From an uncultured Clostridium sp. (GTDB lineage: Bacteria; Bacillota; Clostridia; TANB77; CAG-508), in the NCBI GenBank assembly GCA_947573965.1, contig CANPHV010000006.1, positions 1 through 33,093 of the forward strand: 33,093 bases of DNA. Reading direction: 5' to 3'. The notes beneath the pieces are model-generated. The model worked only from the letters and a program-made list of their open reading frames with translations. It made no database searches and was not told the origin of the DNA. Each line of letters opens with the position of its first letter. The first letter of the stretch is position 1. The translations under genes were made by a program, and so were the position numbers. This document shows positions 24,409 to 31,939 of the stretch, piece by piece.

Positions 24409-25134
24409 TTGGAGGAAATAAGATTACAAAAATATTTAGCAGAAGCGGGGATTGCTTCTCGAAGAAAAGCAGAAGAGTTGATTAGCCAAGGGAAGGTCAA
24501 AGTGAATAAGCAAGTCGTAACCGAGCTTGGAACTAAAATTGACCCACAAAGAGATGAAGTAGAATATGAGGGGAAATTGGTTACGAAACAAGAGGAAAAG
24601 GTGTATATTATTTTAAATAAACCAATTGGATATGTAACAACAGCAAAAGACCAATTTAATAGAGACTCTATTTTGGATTTAGTCAAAATAAAACAAAGAG
24701 TAGTTCCCGTGGGAAGGCTAGATATGTACACTTCAGGAGCTTTACTATTAACCAATGACGGCGATTTTGTTTATCAAGTAACCCATCCAAAGCATGAAAT
24801 TGAAAAAACTTATACTGTTACTATCAAAGGGGTAGTTTTACAAGAAGCAATAGAGCAATTGAGAAAAGGGGTAAAAATAGAAGATTATACAACAAGACCT
24901 GCTAAAGTAAAGATATTAAGAATAGACCAAGAAAAAAAGCAGTCAAGATTAGAAATTACAATTCATGAGGGGAAAAATAGACAAGTTCGAAAAATGTGTG
25001 AAGCCGTTGGACATAAGGTGCTAGCTTTACATAGAAGTAAAATAGCAGGCATAGGTGTAAAGGATTTACCATTGGGAAAATGGAGATATTTGAAGGAAAA
25101 AGAAAGAAATAAAATTTTAACTGGTAAGTATTGA
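24409..25134 (+). CDS. RsuA/RluB-family pseudouridine synthase
   Basis: A 241-residue enzyme modifying ribosomal RNA. The N-terminal S4 domain is clear (RLQKYLAEAGIASRRKAEELI). The catalytic motif is VPVGRLDMYTSGALLLTNDG with the Asp in GRLD. The late motif NRQVRKMCEAVGHKVLALHRSKI is characteristic of the RsuA/RluB/RluE/RluF group, and RluB is the usual Firmicutes member (YpuL). The start is TTG 24409: it follows AGGAAGAAGG, and no ATG fits before the S4 domain. It is the second pseudouridine synthase in this cluster, suggesting a ribosome-maturation operon. Confidence 0.9.
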   Translation: MEEIRLQKYLAEAGIASRRKAEELISQGKVKVNKQVVTELGTKIDPQRDEVEYEGKLVTKQEEKVYIILNKPIGYVTTAKDQFNRDSILDLVKIKQRVVPVGRLDMYTSGALLLTNDGDFVYQVTHPKHEIEKTYTVTIKGVVLQEAIEQLRKGVKIEDYTTRPAKVKILRIDQEKKQSRLEITIHEGKNRQVRKMCEAVGHKVLALHRSKIAGIGVKDLPLGKWRYLKEKERNKILTGKY

Positions 25135-25193
25135 AAATAAAGAATAAAAAATATATAATAAAACAAACCAACGACAAAAAGGAGAAAAAACAA

Positions 25194-25998
25194 ATGAATA
25201 CATTGAAATTTAAGCCAGAGGGTTGGAACCATGAAATAACGCCGCTTGAGGCTAGTTCCATAGACCAATATATCAGTAAAAGTGAGATATTACAAGGATT
25301 GGTAAGTGAATGTGATGATGACTATAATTTGCACATTTCCTTTGAAAATGGTTTGACGGGGATTATGCCAAGACAAGAGGTGGAAGCCATCAATATAGAA
25401 CAAAATGGTTTACCAAAAACAAATTTATGCACAGGAAAAGTCCATAAATTTGTACAATTCAAAATCAAAGAAGCTAAAGATGAAAACAATATTATCTTAT
25501 CAAGAAGAGAGGTTCAAGAGGAGACTTTGGACTGGATTAAAAACGAACTAAAAGAAGGAGATAAAGTAACTCGGAATGGTTAAAAATATCAAGCCATATG
25601 GAGCCTTTATTGAAATCGCAGGAGGAGTGGTAGGATTAGCTCATATTGAAGACTTGTCCATTGCTAGAATAAAAACACCATCTGAGAGATTAAAAATTGG
25701 ACAGAAAGTAGAAGTTGTGGTAAAATCAATAGATAGAAGGACAGGAAAAGTCATTTTATCTTATAAAGAAACGTTAGGTTCTTGGGAAGAAAATGCCAAA
25801 ATGTTTACAACAGGTATGAAAGCAAAAGGAATTGTTAGAGAAACAGAAAAAAATAAAAACGGTATTTTCATTGAATTAACACCTAATCTAGTAGGAATGG
25901 CTGAATATGAAGAGGGCCTTCAATATGGACAAACAGTAGACGTATACATTAAAAAAATTGATAACGAAAGAAAAAAAGTAAAATTATTAATTATTTAA
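25194..25998 (+). CDS. S1 RNA-binding domain protein, read through a +1 shift at CGG
   Basis: A 267-residue product when joined, with three S1-type OB repeats: residues 30-100 (LVSECDDDYNLHISFENGLTG, then ILSRREV), a well-conserved middle one (GMVKNIKPYGAFIEIAGGVVG, then IGQKVEVVVKSIDRRTGKVILSYKE), and a third (GMKAKGIVRETEKNKNGIFIEL). This resembles ribosomal protein S1-like or YlmH-independent S1 proteins of Firmicutes. The frame breaks at CGG 25572-25574, exactly at the start of the middle S1 domain. Skipping C25572 gives VTGMVKNIKPYG, the canonical S1 entry. ATG 25194 follows AAAAAGGAG; an upstream TTG at 25131 is not supported. It may aid translation initiation. Confidence 0.8.
25572..25575 (+). 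other. CGG-A +1 frameshift site in the S1 protein gene
   Basis: The zero frame reads GTA ACT CGG AAT GGT TAA. Dropping C25572 reads ACT GGA ATG GTT AAA and joins the halves at the glycine that opens an S1 domain. Confidence 0.75.
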
Positions 25999-26040
25999 AG
26001 TAGCTAAAAGTTAGCCAAAAGTAGAAAAGGAGGAATTAAA

Positions 26041-26976
26041 ATGGTTGAAGATAACCAAATTAAAGCACAAGTATCACCTTTTGCAATTCGTGAAGGAGAA
26101 ATTAAAACATTTGATGGGAAGGATGGCTATGTGTCAATGAACCAAATTGTACACAAAATAGACATAGGCCATATTAATGAAATTCATTTTGCGATTTTAG
26201 ATTTAGTCAATGAATTTGAATTCATTACTTCAAGACAATTGTATCAAATGCTAGAAATCAAGGGAATAGACCCAAAATCACAAGACAAATTAAACAATAA
26301 ATTGGACCAATTAGTAAAATCCAAAATATTAACAAGATATTACTTTACTTCAGATGAAGGAAAAGGAATTTATAGAATATATTGCCTAGAAAAGATGGGA
26401 AAATATCTATTAAATTCAAAAGAAATTGACTGTAAATGGCAACCATCGGATAATACGAAACCAGTACCAATGATAAAGAAAAGATTAGCTGGAAATCAAA
26501 CACTAATTGCTTACTTAAGAAAAGTTAAAGCCTTTGACAGTTATGTTGTAAAACCAGCCATTACAGCAAAAGTTGTAGGAAAGCTATTTAAAGCAACTGG
26601 AGGAAGTGTAAAACTAACTAAAAATAAGAAATCAATCCAATTTGTTTTCGAAGTAATTAGAAGAGAGGACAACTGGCAGAAAAAAGCAGTAGAAAAAATG
26701 AGATTATACAAGGAATTTTATGAGAACTTTGTTCCAGGAGACTCTGGTTTTAGTAGTATTCCACAATTAATTCTAGTTTGCGAAGATGAAAAACATATGG
26801 CAGAAACTTTTAAAGAGATTATAACGAACCAATTAGAAATACCTCAAATCAAATTGTATTTTACAACTGACTTAAGACAAAACAAGGAAACCTTAGAGGA
26901 TACTTTGGTTGAGTTTAAGTTAGTAGAAGGTAAATATAAAATGGAAAATATAGAACTTAAGTTGTTAGGTATGTAA
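26041..26976 (+). CDS. Uncharacterised protein with winged-helix-like N-terminal part
   Basis: A 311-residue protein that I do not recognise with confidence. Residues 45-110 (EIHFAILDLVNEFEFITSRQLYQML ... LDQLVKSKILTRYYF, then GIYRIYCLEKMGKYLL) read as a winged-helix domain. The second half (IAYLRKVKAFDSYVV ... FVFEVIRREDNWQKKAVEKMRLYKEFYENF, then PQLILVCEDEKHMAETFKEI) looks like a restriction-endonuclease-like fold. That layout is known from replication-relaxation/plasmid or conjugative-element accessory families, so mobile-element ancestry is possible. It follows the S1 gene by 42 bases with a GGAGGAATT ribosome site, and converges with the KilA-N gene. Confidence 0.5.
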   Translation: MVEDNQIKAQVSPFAIREGEIKTFDGKDGYVSMNQIVHKIDIGHINEIHFAILDLVNEFEFITSRQLYQMLEIKGIDPKSQDKLNNKLDQLVKSKILTRYYFTSDEGKGIYRIYCLEKMGKYLLNSKEIDCKWQPSDNTKPVPMIKKRLAGNQTLIAYLRKVKAFDSYVVKPAITAKVVGKLFKATGGSVKLTKNKKSIQFVFEVIRREDNWQKKAVEKMRLYKEFYENFVPGDSGFSSIPQLILVCEDEKHMAETFKEIITNQLEIPQIKLYFTTDLRQNKETLEDTLVEFKLVEGKYKMENIELKLLGM

Positions 26977-26994
26977 TGACATTAAATAAAGGAA

Positions 26995-27027
26995 AAGGAA
27001 GTAAATTATTAATAATCTTACTTCCTT
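26995..27027. terminator. Shared terminator between convergent genes
   Basis: AAGGAAGTAA (26995-27004) and TTACTTCCTT (27018-27027) form a 10-bp stem with a 13-base loop, midway between the gene ending at 26976 and the KilA-N gene ending at 27045. It is flanked by A- and T-rich runs on both sides, so it may act in either direction. Confidence 0.6.
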
Positions 27028-27044
27028 AAAACTTTATTTTTGGT

Positions 27045-27905
27045 TTATTCTAAATTTAAATCTTCATCCATTTTTTCTAGTCTACGAACACTACTATTAT
27101 TTTTTAATAATTGTAGTTGTTTTTTTGCAGTATTATTCAATTTTACAATTCTTTCACTTTGAGAAATTCCATTTGCTATCATTTCGGCATTTGAATTTTC
27201 AAGATTTGCCAAAACAATTAAATGCAAAATATCTGTATAATCTCTAATGTTTCCCTCTAAAGTAGGATTGTTATCTCTCCATTCTTTTGCAGTCATTCCA
27301 AATAAAGCAACATTTAAGACATCGGCTTCGTTTGCATATACATATTGTTTTTGCTTTTCGGTTAAAGTTGGAACAATAAATTCTTTAATACTGTCTGTAT
27401 GAATAATATAATTAGTTTTAGATATTTCTCTTTTTACAGACCATTCAATTTTATTTTGATAGGATTCATTAATTTTTAATCTTTCAAATTCAGTTATTAA
27501 ATATAGTTTGAATTCTGGACTTAGCCAACTTGCAAACTCAAAAGCAATATCTGGATGTGCAAATGTTCCAATGCTATATCTACCGCCTTTTGCAACAATT
27601 CCAATACTATTGGTTCTTTTTATCCATTGACTAGGGGACATAGCAAAAGAATTTTTTCCGTATTCAGTTTTAATTTGGTCGAATTCGACCAAATTAAAAT
27701 TAGAATTATGAAGTTGTTCCCAAAGCCCAATATAATCAATCGTGCTAACTCTTCTTAACCAATTTTTTACGGTAAAAGAGGGATCGCTTGAATTTTGATA
27801 TTTGGCCAAGTCAGTTAATGATATAAAATCTGTATTATTAATTCTAATAATACTTATAGACATATCTTTTACTATTATTTCTGCTTTAATAAGTTGATTT
27901 TTCAT
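27045..27905 (-). CDS. KilA-N domain protein
   Basis: A 286-residue protein with a phage-type KilA-N DNA-binding domain in its first 150 residues: FISLTDLAKYQNSSDPSFTV, then WLRRVSTIDYIGLWEQ, then GGRYSIGTFAHPDIAFEFASWLSPEFKLYLI. The C-terminal part (ETVPTLTEK-like region, VALFGMTAKEWRDNNP, then NSNAEMIANGISQSERIVKLNNTA) is shared with a common KilA-N group in Clostridia and their prophages. It is likely a phage-derived regulator living alone here. A perfect 32-bp palindrome lies in its coding sequence at 27668-27699, and a 30-bp imperfect one lies in its promoter region. The GGAAGTGAT ribosome site before the ATG supports the start. Its target is unknown. Confidence 0.8.
   Translation of the reverse strand: MKNQLIKAEIIVKDMSISIIRINNTDFISLTDLAKYQNSSDPSFTVKNWLRRVSTIDYIGLWEQLHNSNFNLVEFDQIKTEYGKNSFAMSPSQWIKRTNSIGIVAKGGRYSIGTFAHPDIAFEFASWLSPEFKLYLITEFERLKINESYQNKIEWSVKREISKTNYIIHTDSIKEFIVPTLTEKQKQYVYANEADVLNVALFGMTAKEWRDNNPTLEGNIRDYTDILHLIVLANLENSNAEMIANGISQSERIVKLNNTAKKQLQLLKNNSSVRRLEKMDEDLNLE
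27668..27699. repeat. Perfect 32-bp palindrome inside the KilA-N gene
   Basis: Every base from 27668 to 27699 pairs with its partner around the GAATTC centre at 27681-27686, with no loop. The right half begins TTCGACCAAATTAAAA. It encodes the NFNLVEFDQIK part of the KilA-N protein, and because of the symmetry the plus strand would encode the same peptide. It could be a protein binding site or the product of an inverted local duplication. Confidence 0.85.
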
Positions 27906-27940
27906 AAATAAATATCACTTCCAATTTTTATAACTTTGTA

Positions 27941-27970
27941 GACATTTTAAAACAATTGTTTGCAAATGTC
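27941..27970. promoter_or_regulatory. Imperfect 30-bp palindrome upstream of the KilA-N gene
   Basis: GACATTT (27941-27947) and AAATGTC (27964-27970) enclose AAACAATTGTTT (27950-27961); only two of fifteen pairs mismatch. A possible minus-strand promoter overlaps (TTGTTT and TATAAA, 17 bases apart). It is probably an operator, perhaps autogenous. Confidence 0.45.
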
Positions 27971-28001
27971 AAGTGGAAATTAAATATAAATAAATTCTTT
28001 T

Positions 28002-28036
28002 AAAAAAGGTTTTAGGTAATACCCAAAACCTTTTTT
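28002..28036 (-). terminator. Terminator of pflA
   Basis: AAAAAAGGTTTT (28002-28013) and AAAACCTTTTTT (28025-28036) form a 12-bp stem. On the minus strand it starts within the last pflA codons and ends in a T run. Confidence 0.85.
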
Positions 28037-28745
28037 GCTTTTGCAATATCTTGTTCATTAGCATTTCTAACATCTTTTAAAGCATAATCCAAGCCAAGTT
28101 TTTTCCACTTAAAACTTCCCATATCGTGATAAGGAAGCAACTCAACCTTTTCAACCGTCTTTAGACTACCAATAAAATCTTTTAATTTCAATAAATCTTC
28201 TTCATTATCCGTAAATCCAGGAACAAGAACCTGTCTAAGCCAAATAGGAATATTGTGATTACTTAAGTATTCGGCAAAAGCTAATTCCAGTTGATTGGAA
28301 AAGCCAACTAAATCCTTACATTTATCTTTGTCAATATGTTTAATATCGAGTAAGACTAAATCTGTTAAAGAAAGCAAATTCTTAATATCTTCTGTTAAAG
28401 CAACCATTCCGAGAAGTATCAATACAAGTATGAATATGTTGCTCTTTTAATCGTGAGAAAAGTTCAATTAAAAATTTAGCTTGCAACAAAGGCTCACCAC
28501 CAGTAACAGTAACACCTCCGATGAGGATAGATATAATTCTTATAACGCATAATTTTATCAAAAATATCATCTAAGGATTTGTAAGTTCCGCCATTCATAT
28601 CCCAGGTATCGCGATTATGGCAGTATTTACACTTCAAATGACACCCTTGCAAAAACAATACAAATCGAATACCTGGTCCATCGACAGTTCCAAATGACTC
28701 TATGGAGTGAACTTTAGCATAATATTTTAAATCTTTTTCATCCAT
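28012..28745 (-). CDS. pflA: Pyruvate formate-lyase activating enzyme, read through two +1 shifts at CGG
   Basis: Radical SAM enzyme that installs the glycyl radical on pyruvate formate-lyase; 243 residues when joined, the normal length. The N-terminus has [22 protein letters not shown] and the CX3CX2C iron-sulfur motif [22 protein letters not shown] binds [24 protein letters not shown] and [12 protein letters not shown] are typical PflA stretches. The gene is split twice: at CGG 28520-28518, after [10 protein letters not shown], and at CGG 28411-28409, after HTCIDTS. Skipping each C gives [12 protein letters not shown] and [11 protein letters not shown], the expected sequence. The start is the ATG at 28745 with a modest AAAGGAGC site. 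pflB lies just upstream on the same strand, past the long hairpin. The gene looks essential for pflB to work. Confidence 0.9.
28408..28411 (-). other. CGG-A +1 frameshift site 2 in pflA
   Basis: On the minus strand the zero frame reads ACT TCT CGG AAT GGT. Dropping the C (28411) reads TCT GGA ATG GTT GCT and restores PflA. The same downstream context, CGGAATGGTT, occurs at the S1 gene site. Confidence 0.75.
28517..28520 (-). other. CGG-A +1 frameshift site 1 in pflA
   Basis: On the minus strand the zero frame reads CCT CAT CGG AGG TGT. Dropping the C (28520) reads CAT GGA GGT GTT ACT, the start of the SAM-binding [10 protein letters not shown] motif. Confidence 0.78.
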
Positions 28746-28764
28746 TTTTAGCTCCTTTGTCCTA

Positions 28765-28831
28765 TTGGGGACGGTTCTTTTCCGACATTTTGAACATTAT
28801 GTTCAAAATGTCGGAAAAGAACCGTCCCCAA
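28765..28831. repeat. Perfect 33-bp inverted repeat between pflB and pflA
   Basis: The arms 28765-28797 and 28799-28831 are exact reverse complements around a single T. The left arm begins TTGGGGACGGTTCTTTTCCG. It belongs by its GGGGACGG core to the same type as the hairpin at 3114-3144. Transcribed from pflB to pflA it would form a very stable stem that could end pflB transcription or protect its mRNA and reduce pflA output. Confidence 0.85.
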
Positions 28832-28838
28832 CAAGACA

Positions 28839-31076
28839 TTAAATTTTTTCGTGAATGGTTCTATTAATTACGTCTAATTGTTGTTCTCTTGTTAGTTTGG
28901 TAAAGTTTACGGCATAACCAGAAACACGAATGGTTAATTGTGGGTATTTTTCTGGGTGTTCCATAGCGTCTTCTAATAGGCTTCTATCAAATACGTTAAC
29001 ATTAATATGATGCCCTGTTTGTGCAAAATAACCGTCTAACATATTGACTAGGTTGGTAATTCTTTCGTCTTCGGATTTTCCAAGGGTTCCTGGTGTGATA
29101 GAGAAGGTGTAAGAAATACCATCTTCTGAAGAGTCAAATGGAAGTTTTGCAATGGAATTCATAACGGCTAATGCACCGTTGGTGTCTCTTCCGTGTAATG
29201 GATTGGCACCTGGTCCAAATGGTTCACCAGCTCTTCTTCCGTCTGGTGTGTTTCCGGTTGCTTTTCCATAAACTACGTTAGAGGTAATGGTTAAGATAGA
29301 CAAGGTGTGTTTACTGTTTCGATAGGTTTGATGCTTTCTTAATTTATTCATGAAAGTTTTCACAACATCAACAGCAATTTGGTCAACTTTGTCATCATCG
29401 TTTCCGAATTTTGGGAAGTCTCCTTCTACTATATAGTCTGTGGCTAATCCAGTTTGGTCACGAACTACTTTTACTTTGGCATATTTGATAGCAGATAATG
29501 AGTCGGCAACTACGGATAAACCAGCAATTCCACAAGCCATGGTACGTAGGATTTCTCTATCGTGTAGAGCCATTTCGATGGCTTCGTAAGAATATTTGTC
29601 ATGCATATAGTGTATCATATTTAAGGCTTTAATGTAGATTTTGGCTACATAGTCCATCATTTGGTCAAATTTTTCCATAACTTCATCATAATCTAAATAT
29701 TCAGAAGTGATTGGAGCAAATTGTGGTGCTATTTGTTTTCCAGAAAGTCCATCTCTACCACCATTGATAGCATATAACAAAGTTTTAGCTAAGTTAGCTC
29801 TAGCACCAAAGAATTGCATTTGTTTTCCGATTTTCATTGGAGATACACAACAAGCAATTCCATAATCATCTCCTAAAGTAATTCTCATTAAATCATCGTT
29901 TTCGTATTGAATAGAGGAAGTGTTGATTGATAATTTTGAGGTATATTTTTTAAATCCTTCTGGCAAATGGGTAGACCATAAAACGGTTAGATTTGGTTCT
30001 GGTGCTGGTCCTAAAGTTTCAAGGGTATGAAGAACTCTAAAAGAGTTTTTTGTAACTAACGTTCTTCCGTCAATTCCCATACCACCAATACTTTCGGTTA
30101 CCCATACAGGGTCTCCACTAAATAATTCGTTGTATTCAGGTGTTCTTAGGAAACGTACTAATCTTAATTTCATAACAAAGTGGTCCATGATTTCTTGTGC
30201 TTCGGCTTCGGTTAAAGAACCATTTTTTAGGTCTCTTTCAAAATAGATATCTAAGAAACTAGAGGTTCTACCAATACTCATAGCAGCACCATTTTGGTCT
30301 TTGATAGCACCTAAGTACCCAAAGTATAGCCATTGTACAGCTTCTTTTGCAGTAGTAGCAGGTTTAGAAATGTCAAAACCATAGTGAGAAGCCATTACTT
30401 TTAATTCATTTAAGGCAGAAATTTGTTCACTAATTTCTTCTCTTTCACGAATAATTTCTTCTGTCATTTCGTCAACATTTAGAACGTCTAATTCTTGTTT
30501 CTTTTCTTCTATTAAAACGTCAACACCATATAAGGCAACTCTTCTATAATCTCCTATAATTCTTCCACGCCCATACCCATCAGGAAGACCTGTTAATAAA
30601 TGGGCACTTCTAGCAGCTCTGATATCAGGTGTATAAACACTAAATACCCCATCATTGTGAGTTTTTCTGTATTTGTGAAAAATCTCATCTGTTTCAGGGT
30701 CAACACTTCTACCATAAGCTTCACAAGATTTTTCTACAATTCGAATTCCACCAAACGGCATGATTGCTCTTTTTAAAGGTTTGTCAGTTTGCAAACCAAC
30801 AATATCTTCTAATTCTTTATGGATATAACCTGCTTGGTGACTAGATACAGTAGATGCCGTTTTGGTATCAATATCTAATACACTACCAAGACTTTCATGT
30901 TCTTTCTTATATAAATTTAGTACTTCGTCCCATAATTGTTTTGTTTTCTCAGTGGCTTCTGCTAAGAAACTAGCGTCACCTTCATAAGGTGTATAGTTTT
31001 TTTGGATGAAATCTCTTACATTGATTTCGTTTTGCCAATCTCCTTTTGTAAAGCCATTCCATTGTTCAAATTTCAT
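28839..31076 (-). CDS. pflB: Pyruvate formate-lyase (formate acetyltransferase)
   Basis: A 745-residue glycyl-radical enzyme that splits pyruvate plus CoA into acetyl-CoA and formate during fermentation. The active-site cysteine pair is C409-C410 ([18 protein letters not shown]). The radical glycine is G720 in RVSGYAVNF, 25 residues from the end. [21 protein letters not shown] and [10 protein letters not shown] are further family landmarks, and length and end match PflB of Firmicutes. The ATG at 31076 has a GGGAGGT site. A promoter lies at 31127-31155. It contains no in-frame CGG and so, unlike pflA, needs no shift. It works only under anoxic conditions and with its activase. Confidence 0.97.
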   Translation of the reverse strand: MKFEQWNGFTKGDWQNEINVRDFIQKNYTPYEGDASFLAEATEKTKQLWDEVLNLYKKEHESLGSVLDIDTKTASTVSSHQAGYIHKELEDIVGLQTDKPLKRAIMPFGGIRIVEKSCEAYGRSVDPETDEIFHKYRKTHNDGVFSVYTPDIRAARSAHLLTGLPDGYGRGRIIGDYRRVALYGVDVLIEEKKQELDVLNVDEMTEEIIREREEISEQISALNELKVMASHYGFDISKPATTAKEAVQWLYFGYLGAIKDQNGAAMSIGRTSSFLDIYFERDLKNGSLTEAEAQEIMDHFVMKLRLVRFLRTPEYNELFSGDPVWVTESIGGMGIDGRTLVTKNSFRVLHTLETLGPAPEPNLTVLWSTHLPEGFKKYTSKLSINTSSIQYENDDLMRITLGDDYGIACCVSPMKIGKQMQFFGARANLAKTLLYAINGGRDGLSGKQIAPQFAPITSEYLDYDEVMEKFDQMMDYVAKIYIKALNMIHYMHDKYSYEAIEMALHDREILRTMACGIAGLSVVADSLSAIKYAKVKVVRDQTGLATDYIVEGDFPKFGNDDDKVDQIAVDVVKTFMNKLRKHQTYRNSKHTLSILTITSNVVYGKATGNTPDGRRAGEPFGPGANPLHGRDTNGALAVMNSIAKLPFDSSEDGISYTFSITPGTLGKSEDERITNLVNMLDGYFAQTGHHINVNVFDRSLLEDAMEHPEKYPQLTIRVSGYAVNFTKLTREQQLDVINRTIHEKI

Positions 31077-31093
31077 AATTTACCTCCCTATAT

Positions 31094-31121
31094 TTAATAA
31101 TATTATTAACTTTTTTAACAA
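31094..31121. promoter_or_regulatory. Palindrome and Rex-like half-sites in the pflB leader
   Basis: TTAATAATATTATTAA (31094-31109) is a perfect 16-bp palindrome between the -10 box and the ribosome site. It overlaps TTATTAA (31103-31109) and TTAACAA (31115-31121), which resemble a Rex site with one mismatch and one extra spacer base. Redox control of pflB is plausible but the match is imperfect. Confidence 0.35.
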
Positions 31122-31126
31122 ATATA

Positions 31127-31155
31127 ATCATAACATAAGTAAAAAATATTAGCAA
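31127..31155 (-). promoter_or_regulatory. Promoter of pflB
   Basis: On the minus strand TTGCTA (complement of 31150-31155) and TATGAT (complement of 31127-31132) are 17 bases apart, about 50 bases before the ATG. Confidence 0.5.
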
Positions 31156-31211
31156 TATTTTAGGAATTAACTATATAGAAAAATCCTTAAATAAACTGTT
31201 GCAAAAACAAC

Positions 31212-31241
31212 AAAAAACCAATATTTTTGGATATTGGTTTT
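31212..31241 (-). terminator. Terminator of the XRE regulator gene
   Basis: AAAACCAATAT (31214-31224) and ATATTGGTTTT (31231-31241) form an 11-bp stem with a 6-base loop. On the minus strand it ends in a T run (complement of A212-217) shortly after the stop. Confidence 0.8.
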
Positions 31242-31252
31242 CTTATCTTTCC

Positions 31253-31588
31253 TTAATCTTCTAAATCACTCTCAACAATTGCTTTTGCTACATTATAGAT
31301 TAGTTTTTGTTTATCAGGTGAACAGCTTTTGAATAGTTCTGCGAATTCTTTGTTTAAGTAGTTTTTAGAATTGCTTGCTGCACCATTTAAAACATAACCT
31401 TCGGTTACGTCTAATAGACCACATAGTTGGTTTAATCTTTTTAAGTTTATGTGTGAGTTTCCTCTTTCTACTCTACTTAAGAAAGCGACAGAGATATCAA
31501 TTTGTTCTGCTAAATCTTCTTGTGTTAAATTTTTGGCAAGTCTTGCTTGCTTAATTCTTTGTCCAATTACTGTATAATCTAGTGCCAT
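31253..31588 (-). CDS. XRE-family transcriptional regulator
   Basis: About 111 residues from the ATG at 31588; the TTG at 31600 nearly touches the AAAGAAAGGA ribosome site and is unlikely. An N-terminal Cro/C1-type HTH covers residues 6-65 (IGQRIKQARLAKNLTQEDLAEQ, then ISVAFLSRVERGNSHINLKRLNQL). A short C-terminal helical region (KEFAELFKSCSPDKQKLIYNVAKAIVESD) is probably for dimerisation. It is a single-gene unit. An inverted repeat (TTTACA/TGTAAA, 31650-31673) lies upstream and might be its operator. The target is unknown; the adjacent pflB or the M23 gene are candidates by position only. The 26-codon fragment at 7298-7378 resembles its N-terminus. Confidence 0.88.
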   Translation of the reverse strand: MALDYTVIGQRIKQARLAKNLTQEDLAEQIDISVAFLSRVERGNSHINLKRLNQLCGLLDVTEGYVLNGAASNSKNYLNKEFAELFKSCSPDKQKLIYNVAKAIVESDLED

Positions 31589-31649
31589 CTTTGTTACCAA
31601 TCCTTTCTTTTTTATTCTTCGAAACTAATATAGCATTTTATAGTTTAAA

Positions 31650-31673
31650 TTTACAGAAACTAAAAAGTGTAAA
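31650..31673. promoter_or_regulatory. Inverted repeat upstream of the XRE gene
   Basis: TTTACA (31650-31655) and TGTAAA (31668-31673) are spaced by 12 bases, just before a weak minus-strand -10 (TATAAA, complement of 31637-31642). This could be an autogenous operator. The stretch 31700-31870 is purine-rich on the plus strand, without a gene that I can see. Confidence 0.3.
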
Positions 31674-31886
31674 TGAGATATATAAGTTAAAAAATGTAAA
31701 AAATATTAATATTTTGAAGAGCAAAGGGCATAGAATGGGAAAAGAAAGAAGAAATTAGAATTCAGAAAACGAGAGAAAAGCAAAGAAAAAATAAGGAAAG
31801 TAAAGAAAAAAGTAGTAAAAATGGCAGTTTTATCCATTAAATTTGTTAAAAAAAAGCGAAATTGGAACAAAAACAGTATACATAAT

Positions 31887-31915
31887 TTGATTTTGAACAC
31901 AATATGTAGTATAAT
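31887..31915 (+). promoter_or_regulatory. Promoter of the M23 peptidase gene
   Basis: TTGATT (31887-31892) and TATAAT (31910-31915) are 17 bases apart, about 20 bases before the AAAAGGAG ribosome site. Confidence 0.65.
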
Positions 31916-31939
31916 AAACTTTGTCATTTGAAAAGGAGC

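Noticed and set aside
31700..31870. Gene in the purine-rich stretch before the M23 peptidase
   Set aside because: Plus-strand frames hold early stops, and the minus-strand frame is a Phe/Leu-rich shadow without a ribosome site.
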